8,053 nucleotides of DNA, from contig JAKAAI010000080.1 of NCBI GenBank assembly GCA_021797055.1, positions 1 through 8,053 of the forward strand, in the 5' to 3' direction. This document shows positions 1 to 6,947 of the stretch, in pieces (position 1 is the first letter of the stretch; each line of letters opens with the position of its first letter). A program made the translations under genes and the position numbers. A model generated the notes under the pieces. The model did no database searches. It saw only the letters and a list, made by a program, of their open reading frames with translations, and was not told the origin of the DNA. This stretch comes from Thermoplasmata archaeon. GTDB lineage: Archaea > Thermoplasmatota > Thermoplasmata > Thermoplasmatales > Thermoplasmataceae.

Positions 1-69
1 AAGACCTAAAAAAGAAAGACCGAGTATGGCGAATACACTGTATTTTTGGAACTTTTCCATATTATTCAT
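1..69 (-). CDS. Partial gene, N-terminus of a probable membrane protein
   Basis: Only the first 23 codons are inside the window, and the gene continues past the left edge. Reading from the ATG at 69 the product starts MNNMEKFQKYSVFAILGLSF; a second in-frame ATG lies at 60. A short basic stretch (K5, K8) followed by a hydrophobic run (roughly residues 10-23) looks like the first transmembrane helix of an integral membrane protein, for example a transporter, or an uncleaved signal anchor. The start at 69 is preferred because a TATA-like element on the same strand is centred about 30 bp upstream with no SD site, as expected of a leaderless archaeal gene. The frame stays open upstream to a stop at 147, so a longer N-terminus is possible but has no support. 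The family cannot be identified from 23 residues. Confidence 0.5.
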   Translation of the reverse strand, partial: MNNMEKFQKYSVFAILGLSFLGL

Positions 70-94
70 CAAATCAGAACTTGTCAAAGAAATC

Positions 95-102
95 GTATTT
101 AA
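95..102 (-). promoter_or_regulatory. Putative TATA box for the left-edge minus-strand gene
   Basis: On the minus strand the sequence reads TTAAATAC, preceded by the A-rich TAAAATCA that could act as a BRE element. Its centre is about 30 bp upstream of the ATG at 69, which would give a leaderless or nearly leaderless transcript. This is pattern recognition only. Confidence 0.4.
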
Positions 103-382
103 TGATTTTAATTGATCGTGATCCACCGTACAATAATGGAAGCGTTAATAAATGAGCAACGGAGAAATTGCCACCTTCGGGGAAATTGTTGTCTTAAAAC
201 GCAGTGGTTTTCGAATTTATCTGTTTGCTTCCGATATACAATGAGCAAATTTTTTGACTTTTATTACAACGAAACATTATTGTGATTGAGGGAGATTCAG
301 AAAATTATGGTATTTATCCTAAAAATGTATGAACAAAACTCGATCAGCCTGTACACGATGGAAATTGCGTCCCGCTTTTTTT

Positions 383-388
383 AGGGGG
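383..388 (+). promoter_or_regulatory. Possible Shine-Dalgarno site for the first ABC exporter gene
   Basis: AGGGGG can pair with the CCUCC of the archaeal 16S tail using one G-U pair. It lies 8 nt before the ATT codon at 397, which is in frame with the ABC gene. No comparable site precedes the TTG at 454. If functional, it implies the exporter starts upstream of 454 on a rare start codon. Confidence 0.3.
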
Positions 389-453
389 AACGTAAGATTA
401 AGGCGAACAAATTTCTTTCAGTCTTCCTGCCTCTCACCTTTGCAGCAAAGTAT

Positions 454-2142
454 TTGAAGAAGGAAAGAAAATACATTGTTATAGTATCCGCGATCGGAGC
501 AGTTTCTGCTATATTCAGGTTACTTGTTCCAATATTTTTTGGAGACGCGGTAACAGCTGTCCAAGACTTATCTTTGGCAAAAGTTGAATATTTTTCCCTT
601 CTGATAATTGGTGTATCAGCAATAAGCGCGGTTGCACAGTTCGTCATCAACTATGGTTCAATGTATCTCTCTCAGCGATATGCATATTCTTTAAGAAAGG
701 AGATGTTCCATCATCTTCTGAGCAAGAAATTTCCATTCTTTGAAAACGAAACATCAGGTAATTTACTTTCAAGATCCACGATGGATATCGAGGCGACCAG
801 AAACTTTGTGATGGCTCTTCTGTCTCAGCTGATACCTACAATATTCCTGATAGGTATAGCATTTTATTTTCTTGTCACTTTAAATATCATCTATTCTCTT
901 ATCTTTCTTGCAGTTGTTCCTGCCCTGATATACCTTGGTGTAACATTTCAAAGAAAACAGAGAGGACACTGGAGAAGCATCAGGGATCATTACGGCATAA
1001 TGAATGAAAGACTTCAGGAAAACATAACAGGTCAACGTGTTGTCAGGGGATTTCTGGGGGAGGATAGGGAGATTAAAAAATTCACCTCTACAACCGATGC
1101 ATATTTTTCAGAATACAACATCGTGGCCAGATTAAGGGGAAAATATAATAATTTAATGCCGCTTTTGATCAGTGCCGCTGCCACTGGCGTTATCCTATAT
1201 GGAGGCTACACTTCGCTAATAACTGCAGCGTCAGTGGGTCCACTGGTTGCAGCTGTAAATATTTTCAATACAATGACTTTTCCTGTAAGTAACCTGGGAA
1301 GATTAATCGTATTCTCCGAAAACGCAAGAGCTGGCGTGGAGAGGATAAATACAGTTATAGATAATGAAAATGAGGAAAAGCTTGATGAGAATCTGGACAA
1401 TCCGGTCAATCCTCCCGCCGTAATTCAGGGACTAAAATTTTCGAGGGGCACAAACGTCATTCTCAATGATATAAGCCTGACCATTGGCAAAGGAGAGTTT
1501 GTTGCTATCACGGGTGGAACTGGTGCTGGAAAAAGTACACTGATCAATATGCTGCCAAGATTCTATACCCCCGAATCCGGTAACATTACATACGACGGCG
1601 TAAAGATAGATGAATTCACACTCCCGGAGATCAGGGAAAGAATTGGCATTGTTCCTCAGGAAATCAATCTTCTCTCTGGATCTATCAGGGAAAATATATG
1701 TTTTGCAAATGGAAAATTCTCTGAGGAAGAAATGATTGAGGCTGCAAGGATAGCGCACATCGACGACTTCATTGAAAGCCTGCCCGATAAGTATGACACA
1801 GTTGTGGGTGAGAGAGGAATCACACTATCAGGAGGCCAAAAGCAAAGGATTGCGATAGCCCGCGCAGTAATCACCAAGCCGGATCTACTTATCTTTGATG
1901 ATGCAACATCAAGTGTTGACGCGGAAACAGAACTGGACATATTTAAGAGTATAAGGGATAAACTAAGAAACACATCTGTGATTATTATTTCATTGCGGGA
2001 CACAGGATTGATGTTTGCAGACCGCGTATTCGTGGTAGAAAATGGTAAAATCACGGAGAGCAAGGACGTAAAACAGCAGTTTGATAACGGGTTCTTCCAG
2101 GACAGTCCGGTTGGAGGTGGTAACGCTGCCAAAGACCTATGA
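454..2142 (+). CDS. ABC exporter subunit with degenerate ATP site (TM287-like half of a heterodimer)
   Basis: A fused membrane-plus-ATPase half-transporter of the type I ABC exporter (MsbA/TM287-288) fold, 562 residues from the TTG at 454. Six hydrophobic segments lie near residues 7-29, 46-68, 118-141, 145-163, 234-254 and 259-281. The nucleotide-binding domain follows: Walker A GGTGAGKST 354-362, Q-loop Q402, a canonical LSGGQ signature 458-462, and Walker B ending D482. Three ATP-site residues are altered: Asp483 replaces the catalytic Glu, Leu514 replaces the switch His, and Arg331 sits where an aromatic A-loop residue is usual. These changes mark the non-hydrolysing half of a heterodimer whose partner is the next gene. 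The true start is probably upstream: the open frame reaches back to 385 and encodes a plausible N-terminus (…FLPLTFAAKYLKKERKY). Substrate unknown; multidrug or lipid export are family-level possibilities. Confidence 0.9.
   Translation: MKKERKYIVIVSAIGAVSAIFRLLVPIFFGDAVTAVQDLSLAKVEYFSLLIIGVSAISAVAQFVINYGSMYLSQRYAYSLRKEMFHHLLSKKFPFFENETSGNLLSRSTMDIEATRNFVMALLSQLIPTIFLIGIAFYFLVTLNIIYSLIFLAVVPALIYLGVTFQRKQRGHWRSIRDHYGIMNERLQENITGQRVVRGFLGEDREIKKFTSTTDAYFSEYNIVARLRGKYNNLMPLLISAAATGVILYGGYTSLITAASVGPLVAAVNIFNTMTFPVSNLGRLIVFSENARAGVERINTVIDNENEEKLDENLDNPVNPPAVIQGLKFSRGTNVILNDISLTIGKGEFVAITGGTGAGKSTLINMLPRFYTPESGNITYDGVKIDEFTLPEIRERIGIVPQEINLLSGSIRENICFANGKFSEEEMIEAARIAHIDDFIESLPDKYDTVVGERGITLSGGQKQRIAIARAVITKPDLLIFDDATSSVDAETELDIFKSIRDKLRNTSVIIISLRDTGLMFADRVFVVENGKITESKDVKQQFDNGFFQDSPVGGGNAAKDL
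2113..2120 (+). promoter_or_regulatory. Shine-Dalgarno site inside the end of the first ABC gene
   Basis: GGAGGTGG is a near-perfect match to the archaeal anti-SD. It lies inside the last codons of the upstream gene and should serve the second ABC gene. It ends 5 nt before an in-frame CTG at 2126 and overlaps the in-frame GTG at 2117, so it favours a start slightly downstream of the usual GTG/TTG choices. The cystathionine gamma-synthase-like gene of this window has the same spacing (8-nt SD, then 5 nt, then the start codon). Confidence 0.6.
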
Positions 2143-3904
2143 GGACGTCGAGGATGAGATCATAAAAAGAGGAAAGGGATTCGCCTCATTCAAGAGAATG
2201 ATAGGCGAGATGATCCACCAGCGCAAGCAATCCAGAAATCTTGCTGCATCAATTATAATAACTGCCGTTACCGGTACTATTTATCCATTGACCCTGGGAT
2301 TGGCGGTAGATGCCATTATAGACAAAAATACGTTACTTCTAGTAGCATACGCCCTGCTATTCTTTACTGTATACATAATACAGTTTTTTTCAAACAGGGT
2401 CAGGACGATAACATCCACATATCTTTCCCAGCATACTATCAAGAATTTGAGGGACAAGGCCTTCCAATCCCTTCAGAAAGTACCTGTATCTTTCTACAGC
2501 AAAGTCAAGACGGGTTATCTTATCAGCAGGATCAGCAACGATGGTGAATCCCTGAGTGAATTCCTGACCTTCCAGGTACCATCATTGATTTCGGGTATTA
2601 CCACAGTTATAGTTTCTGCCTCAATAATGCTCTACCTTGCCCCTACACTGGCATTGTATTCATTTATCGTAATTCCTGTTTTAATTGGATTCACATTTTC
2701 AATTCAGCCGCGTGTAAAGAGAAATTATCTCAGAACAAGGAGAACAATTGCCGCAATAACTGGAAATCTTGCTGAAAACATAAATGCAATAAGGGCGATT
2801 AAGAGCTTTAACGTTGGAAACAGGGTTGAAAATAATTTTGACGCACTGAACACCGATAATTACAGGGCAAACATGAAGGCCAACCTTCTAGCATCAACAT
2901 ATGGCGCAATAGTAAGAGTAATCGAGGCTGCAGGTATTGCTATCGTTCTTATAGAGGGCGGGATTCAGACACTAGCTGGAATTATACCCGTCGGAATAAT
3001 GGTCGCGTTTGTTGTTTATGTTCAGGAGTTTTTTGATCCTGTAGTTCAGCTTTCACAGACTTACAACTCCTATCAGTCTGCAATGGTGGGCCTGACGAGA
3101 ATATATGGAATCATAGACAGTGCAAAGGAAAAAGAGGATACTGACGCAAAGGAAATTGAAACGTTCAGGGACGAGTTACAGTTCAGAGATATCACATTTT
3201 CTTATGGCTCTGGAAATGCGCTTGAATCTGTCTCATTCACGATAAGAAAGGGGCAGAAGGTTGCAATCGTCGGTCACACTGGCGCCGGAAAAACAACAAT
3301 CTCAAATTTGCTGCTTAAATTCTATCATCCAACAAAGGGAAACATAATCATCGACGGTACAGATCTAGAAGATATCAATACAAAATCGTACAGGAAACTC
3401 ATTGCACCTGTATTGCAGGATCCGTTCATGTTCCGCGGTACTGTGATGGAAAACATACTATTTGCAAATCCCGGTATCAGCGAAGAAGAGGTCCAGAAAG
3501 ACATCCTGGAATTTGGTCTTGATTCAATTTTCTCGCGTATGCCAAATGGTATAAAGACAGAGATTGGGGAGATGGGTCGAAATCTGTCTGAGGGACAGAG
3601 ACAGGCAATTTCAATTCTGAGAGCATTCATTCTCAGGCCCCAGGTACTCTTACTGGATGAACCAACCTCCCAGATAGACCCAGAATCCGAAAAGATCATT
3701 ATCGGTGCATTGCAGAAATTCCTTGAGGGACGAACTCTCATCCTCATAACACACCGTTTTTCCCTCATAAGACTTGTTGATGATGTAATAGTTCTTGATC
3801 ACGGTCACCTGATAGAAGAGGGCACCGTTGATTCCCTGCTGCATAAGGACGGAAAATTCGCAAATCTTTACAGGTATCAGAGAATAGATGATGAAGTCCT
3901 GTGA
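2117..3904 (+). CDS. ABC exporter subunit with intact catalytic residues (TM288-like partner)
   Basis: Second half-transporter of the exporter, about 595 residues from the GTG at 2117, overlapping the previous gene by 26 nt, so the pair is surely co-transcribed and probably translationally coupled. Hydrophobic segments lie near residues 42-66, 72-92, 152-172, 175-196, 258-281 and 285-304. In the ATPase domain I see A-loop Y363, Walker A GHTGAGKTT 386-394, Q-loop Q434, Walker B with D514 and the catalytic Glu E515, and switch His H546. The signature is LSEGQ (490-494) rather than LSGGQ. With the partner this gives one competent site (this Walker A/B plus the partner's LSGGQ) and one degenerate site, as known for heterodimeric exporters such as TM287/288 and BmrCD. 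Alternative starts are TTG 2081, TTG 2111 and CTG 2126; the SD position favours 2126. Residue numbers assume 2117. Confidence 0.9.
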   Translation: MVTLPKTYEDVEDEIIKRGKGFASFKRMIGEMIHQRKQSRNLAASIIITAVTGTIYPLTLGLAVDAIIDKNTLLLVAYALLFFTVYIIQFFSNRVRTITSTYLSQHTIKNLRDKAFQSLQKVPVSFYSKVKTGYLISRISNDGESLSEFLTFQVPSLISGITTVIVSASIMLYLAPTLALYSFIVIPVLIGFTFSIQPRVKRNYLRTRRTIAAITGNLAENINAIRAIKSFNVGNRVENNFDALNTDNYRANMKANLLASTYGAIVRVIEAAGIAIVLIEGGIQTLAGIIPVGIMVAFVVYVQEFFDPVVQLSQTYNSYQSAMVGLTRIYGIIDSAKEKEDTDAKEIETFRDELQFRDITFSYGSGNALESVSFTIRKGQKVAIVGHTGAGKTTISNLLLKFYHPTKGNIIIDGTDLEDINTKSYRKLIAPVLQDPFMFRGTVMENILFANPGISEEEVQKDILEFGLDSIFSRMPNGIKTEIGEMGRNLSEGQRQAISILRAFILRPQVLLLDEPTSQIDPESEKIIIGALQKFLEGRTLILITHRFSLIRLVDDVIVLDHGHLIEEGTVDSLLHKDGKFANLYRYQRIDDEVL

Positions 3905-3905
3905 T

Positions 3906-4802
3906 TTATCCTACTTTCTGTGTGGTGATGAGGGTTCCCTCTGAAAGCGGGTTAAAATAATTCTTGACCTGTAAATCTATACTGCATTCCAGCGCAAAAC
4001 TCACCGCCCTGGGATGTACTATCTTGTAGCTGGTAGGCACCTCATTCAAAACTTTTTCATGTGATATTATTTTATGCAGGACATTGCCATCCTTGAAAGT
4101 TTTTGGATCATGCTGATAGATTCCATCAACGTCCTTGTAAAGAATCACCTTCGAAGAACCTGAGGCTGCAGCTATTGCAACGGCGCTATAATCAGAGCTG
4201 TTCCGTCCAAATGTGCGTATATTGCCGAACCTGTCCCTTGCAAAGAAACCTGTTGTCAGGATCAGGTCATTGGCGCGGAAAAGATCATTCAGCTTTGATC
4301 TAATTGCAGCAATGGAGGCGGGAACGTCAGCTATAACATCGTTTCCGGAATATGTTGCGATAAGGCCTAATTCATCAGATGAAATATATGTCGATCGAAA
4401 ACCAGACTCCTTCAGAAACAGGCTGCAGGTTGCTGCAGAAAGCCGTTCGCCAATAGAAAGGTAGCTGTCAACATTGTCAAGGTTCACATAATTACTGTCT
4501 GAACCTGAATTAATGAAATCCATAATCGAATGCTCCAACATTCTTGTACCATATTCCGGTATATTTTTTCCCAGAGCTCCTTCAAGCAAGCGAATGTGCT
4601 GTTTTAAACAGTAATCAGCATACTCTTGTCTTTTCCCAGCATCAGTCGATGATAGGTAAAGACCGTCAGTAACTCCAGTGAAAGCGCTGAGGATGAATAC
4701 ATTTTTGGCATTCCCAGAATAAATATCTGTGAGATTTCTTATCGATCTTATCCCTGTCAGGCATGAACCACCTATCTTTGAAAAAACAATATTATTATCC
4801 AA
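3906..4802 (-). CDS. Aspartate kinase, catalytic domain only (no ACT domain)
   Basis: Phosphorylates aspartate to 4-phosphoaspartate, the first step toward threonine, methionine and possibly lysine. The 298-residue product covers the whole amino-acid-kinase catalytic domain: K9-I-GGS (family KFGGTS), SAFTGVTD 39-46, SIGERLSA 116-123, TTGF 183-186, GRNSSDYSA 199-207 (family GRGGSDYTA), KDVDGIYQHDP 223-233, KIVHPRA 260-266 and FNPLSEGTLI 283-292. It ends right after that last motif, where most aspartate kinases carry two ACT domains (total about 400-470 residues), so the usual amino-acid-binding feedback module is missing. The TTG start at 4802 follows the stop of the upstream dehydrogenase gene directly and has an AGGAGTGG SD site 5-8 nt away. 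It is the last gene of the operon and converges on the ABC exporter with one base between the stop codons. No frameshift or truncated ACT remnant is visible. Confidence 0.9.
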   Translation of the reverse strand: MDNNIVFSKIGGSCLTGIRSIRNLTDIYSGNAKNVFILSAFTGVTDGLYLSSTDAGKRQEYADYCLKQHIRLLEGALGKNIPEYGTRMLEHSIMDFINSGSDSNYVNLDNVDSYLSIGERLSAATCSLFLKESGFRSTYISSDELGLIATYSGNDVIADVPASIAAIRSKLNDLFRANDLILTTGFFARDRFGNIRTFGRNSSDYSAVAIAAASGSSKVILYKDVDGIYQHDPKTFKDGNVLHKIISHEKVLNEVPTSYKIVHPRAVSFALECSIDLQVKNYFNPLSEGTLITTQKVG

Positions 4803-5810
4803 TTAAACCACTCCTGATTTCACTGCGAGTTCCGCATTGAGAAGTGTTGACCCGGCAGCTCCTCTGATAAGGTTGTTAACAAGGATCACAACCATCACCT
4901 TTTTCTTGAATTTTCTAATCCTACCCACCGCAATTGACATGCCTCTTTTTCCATCGGATTCAGGTAACATCGAATCTAATTTAGGTTGCGGGCGGTCAGG
5001 TTCTTTTAAGACTATTATTGGTTTTTCCGGAAGCGTTGGAAGACCCGCGGGAAGGTTTACACCACTGAATGATCTATAGATATCCTCTACTGAATCTGGT
5101 TCCTCTTCAGTTGTTATTGTGACAGCTTCAATATGGCCATTTTCCACCGGTACCCGATTGCAGGTTGCGGTGACCTCAAACATGTTTCTTTCAGGATAGA
5201 ACGGCCTGAATATTTTAGAGGTCTCATTTATCATCTTGCTCTCTTCGTTTTCAATAAATGGTATAACGTTTGACAAAATGTCCATAGAAGGTACACCCGG
5301 ATATCCGGCACCACTTACTGCCTGTAATGTTGTGACATCCACTGAATTAATACCGTAACCCAAAAGAGGTGCGATCCCAAACGATAGACCAATAGTACTG
5401 CAATTCCCATTTGCTATGATTTTTCCATTTCCTTTGTATTCCGCAAGTAAATTACCATTTATTTCAGGTATGATTATTGGTACATCTGGTTCCATTCTGT
5501 TTCCCGAAGCATTGGTTATTACAACATTCCCACTTTCCGAAAGTTGCCTTTCAATCAATGCAGCATTCTTTTCAGACACAGCGCTGAAAATTAGGTCAAA
5601 TTTCTTTGAATTGATCAATGATACATCACTGCGTTCAACAATCAGGTTTTTCGCATATGAAGAGCTGATATTACTGATCGAATATCCCCTTGAAGATTCA
5701 GACGCATAAACCCCATCAAGCTCAAAGAATGGATGAGATGCAAGCATTTTAATCAAAGTACGACCGACGAGGCCGGTAGCGCCTATTACTGCGACCCTGT
5801 ACTTATCCAA
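4803..5810 (-). CDS. asd: Aspartate-semialdehyde dehydrogenase
   Basis: Reduces 4-phosphoaspartate to aspartate semialdehyde with NAD(P)H in the cytosol, directly after the kinase encoded by the next gene. The 335-residue product resembles the archaeal/fungal branch of the family. Visible motifs are the dinucleotide-binding GATGLVG (10-16), the ITNASGNRM stretch (98-106), the catalytic cysteine C137 in NGNCSTIG, the SGAGYPG loop (166-172), the acid/base H226 in VENGH, and the C-terminal NNLIRGAAGSTLLNAE (312-327). All expected catalytic residues are present and the length is normal. The TTG start at 5810 is well supported: an AGGTGA SD site lies 7 nt upstream and the product begins right at the Rossmann strand (MDKYRVAVIGATG). 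It starts 3 nt after the stop of the upstream PLP-enzyme gene and abuts the kinase start with no gap, so it is firmly inside the operon. Confidence 0.95.
   Translation of the reverse strand: MDKYRVAVIGATGLVGRTLIKMLASHPFFELDGVYASESSRGYSISNISSSYAKNLIVERSDVSLINSKKFDLIFSAVSEKNAALIERQLSESGNVVITNASGNRMEPDVPIIIPEINGNLLAEYKGNGKIIANGNCSTIGLSFGIAPLLGYGINSVDVTTLQAVSGAGYPGVPSMDILSNVIPFIENEESKMINETSKIFRPFYPERNMFEVTATCNRVPVENGHIEAVTITTEEEPDSVEDIYRSFSGVNLPAGLPTLPEKPIIVLKEPDRPQPKLDSMLPESDGKRGMSIAVGRIRKFKKKVMVVILVNNLIRGAAGSTLLNAELAVKSGVV
4808..4815 (-). promoter_or_regulatory. Shine-Dalgarno site fixing the TTG start of aspartate kinase
   Basis: The minus strand reads AGGAGTGG, with the AGGAG core ending 8 nt before the TTG at 4802 and no in-frame ATG or GTG nearby. 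The site lies within the last codons of the semialdehyde dehydrogenase gene, so the two genes are probably translationally coupled. Confidence 0.65.
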
Positions 5811-5813
5811 TTC

Positions 5814-6947
5814 TCAGTCACCTGCATTTACTGCTCTCTTGATTGCAGACAACAAATCCTCAGATATGTCATTCCAGCTTTCAAGCCCTACAGACAGCCT
5901 GTAGAGACCATCATCAAAACCTGCATTCTTCATTTCCTCAACAGAATACGAACGATGTGACATAGTTGCAGGATGCGAAATCGTCGTATTTGTGCCTCCT
6001 AGCGTGTTGGCTGATATTATCGTTTTGAGGGATGCAAATAATTCTTCCTGTTTCTGGATCTTTTTCTTGAGGCTGAATGAAAGAACTCCACCAAACCCCC
6101 TCATCTGCCTTTTAGTTATTTCATAATCAGGGTGGTCATGTAATCCCGGATAGAATACATGATTTACAAGACCGGAGGCAAGAAGTTCATCAGAAATCTT
6201 AAGGGCAGATGCCTCCGATTGCCTCATGCGGATACTTAAAGTTTTAATTCCTCTGATTGTGAGATATGCAGCAAATGGGTCCAGTGATTCACCCATAGTC
6301 TTACGAAATTGATCAATTTCCTCGATCACCTTTGACTGACCTGCAGCGAATCCTGCGATGACATCATTATGCCCGGAGAGGAACTTTGAACCACTATGTA
6401 TTACTACATCAGCGCCTAATTTTATCGGATTAACATTCACTGGAGTAGCAAATGTCGAGTCCACGATTAGAAGGCTCTCTTCTTCTATGCTGTGTGAGAT
6501 GCGTTCGATGTCATGCACTCTGAGAGTCGGGTTTGAAATTGATTCAACAAAAACGATGTCATGGCCATCATAACTCTGAAGTAATGAGTCGGTTCCCGGC
6601 CCTGATATCGTGGTCTGTATGTTCCATTCGGACAGAAAGTTCTTTAAAAAATGCAGTGTTCTTGCAAATACATCTGAATGTATTAGAACTCTTTTTCCTG
6701 GGCGGAGGTGTCTTAATAAAACAGTTGTAATGGCACCCATTCCTGAAGAAAAAGATGCAGCCTTGTCTGTCCGCTCGAGAGAAGCTATCTTGTTGTTTAA
6801 ATATTCGACAGTAGGGTTATTTTCTCTGGTATATCTATATTTGACACCTTCAGGCAATGCATATGCGCTGGTCTGAAATATAGGTGGCATCAGTGGCCGG
6901 TTCTGAAAGGAAAAATCATCATGCACCGCCTCAGTTTCGTCTTTCAT
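5814..6947 (-). CDS. Cystathionine gamma-synthase-family PLP enzyme
   Basis: A 377-residue fold-type I enzyme of the Cys/Met-metabolism PLP family (cystathionine gamma-synthase or lyase, homoserine sulfhydrylase). Landmarks: YTRENNPT 39-46 (family YSRxGNPT, with R41 binding the cofactor phosphate of the neighbouring subunit), SSGMGA 67-72, SNPT 138-141, VDSTFATP 162-169 with cofactor-binding D163, HSGSKFLSGHND 184-195 with Schiff-base K188, LGGTNTTISHPATMSH 316-331 and substrate-carboxylate R350. The usual VYGGT motif reads VFART at 93-97, so the ring-stacking Tyr is Phe94. The ATG at 6947 overlaps homoserine kinase by 17 nt and has an AGAGGTGG SD site 5 nt upstream. Lying between the kinase and the semialdehyde dehydrogenase, it probably converts O-phosphohomoserine to cystathionine (with cysteine) or homocysteine (with sulfide). 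Sequence alone does not separate synthase, lyase and sulfhydrylase; a metB/metC/metZ-type name is not justified. Confidence 0.88.
   Translation of the reverse strand: MKDETEAVHDDFSFQNRPLMPPIFQTSAYALPEGVKYRYTRENNPTVEYLNNKIASLERTDKAASFSSGMGAITTVLLRHLRPGKRVLIHSDVFARTLHFLKNFLSEWNIQTTISGPGTDSLLQSYDGHDIVFVESISNPTLRVHDIERISHSIEEESLLIVDSTFATPVNVNPIKLGADVVIHSGSKFLSGHNDVIAGFAAGQSKVIEEIDQFRKTMGESLDPFAAYLTIRGIKTLSIRMRQSEASALKISDELLASGLVNHVFYPGLHDHPDYEITKRQMRGFGGVLSFSLKKKIQKQEELFASLKTIISANTLGGTNTTISHPATMSHRSYSVEEMKNAGFDDGLYRLSVGLESWNDISEDLLSAIKRAVNAGD
5818..5823 (-). promoter_or_regulatory. Shine-Dalgarno site fixing the TTG start of asd
   Basis: The minus strand reads AGGTGA, a perfect match to part of the archaeal anti-SD, 7 nt before the TTG at 5810. 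It overlaps the last codons of the upstream gene. It settles the choice of TTG over any internal start. Confidence 0.7.

Larger units (their letters stand above)
70..396. other. Intergenic region between divergent genes; no convincing gene
   Basis: This 327-bp stretch separates the left-edge minus-strand gene from the plus-strand ABC exporter genes and should hold both promoters. Short open frames are present (136-285, 49 codons; 307-384, 25 codons) but neither shows a recognisable protein. I see no tRNA, CRISPR, insertion-sequence end or strong long hairpin. TATA-like A/T stretches for rightward transcription occur around 257-268 and 310-318, and neither is decisive. A small GATC-GT-GATC motif lies at 114-123 and the heptamer GAAATTG occurs three times; both may be chance in AT-rich DNA. 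Confidence 0.5.

Noticed and set aside
114..123. GATC-GT-GATC dyad near the left-edge promoter.
   Set aside because: The arms are only 4 bp and each GATC is self-complementary, so it is not distinguishable from chance.
195..218. tRNA-like TTCGAA context near a short AAAAC/GTTTT hairpin.
   Set aside because: No acceptor, D or anticodon arms can be folded around it, and the stem is only 5 A/T-rich pairs.
136..285. A 49-codon plus-strand ORF starting with ATG, with an AT-rich TATA-like TTTTAATT about 27 bp upstream.
   Set aside because: The product has four Cys and scattered aromatic residues with no recognisable motif or helix pattern, there is no SD site, and the stretch reads like random intergenic DNA. 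I could not support it as a gene.
381..650. Long open frames on the opposite strand of the ABC genes and of the amino-acid operon (for example 1656-2132 minus, 3325-3768 minus, 6884-7144 plus).
   Set aside because: They lie wholly inside well-supported genes on the other strand, have compositions expected of antisense frames and show no family motifs.
3888..3944. C/D-box small RNA candidate over the convergent gene junction: ATGATGA at 3888, GTGATGA at 3925, CTGA at 3941.
   Set aside because: The D' box would be CTGT rather than CTGA, guide spacings (23 and 9 nt) differ from the usual roughly 12 nt, and no terminal stem is seen. Most of it is also coding sequence.
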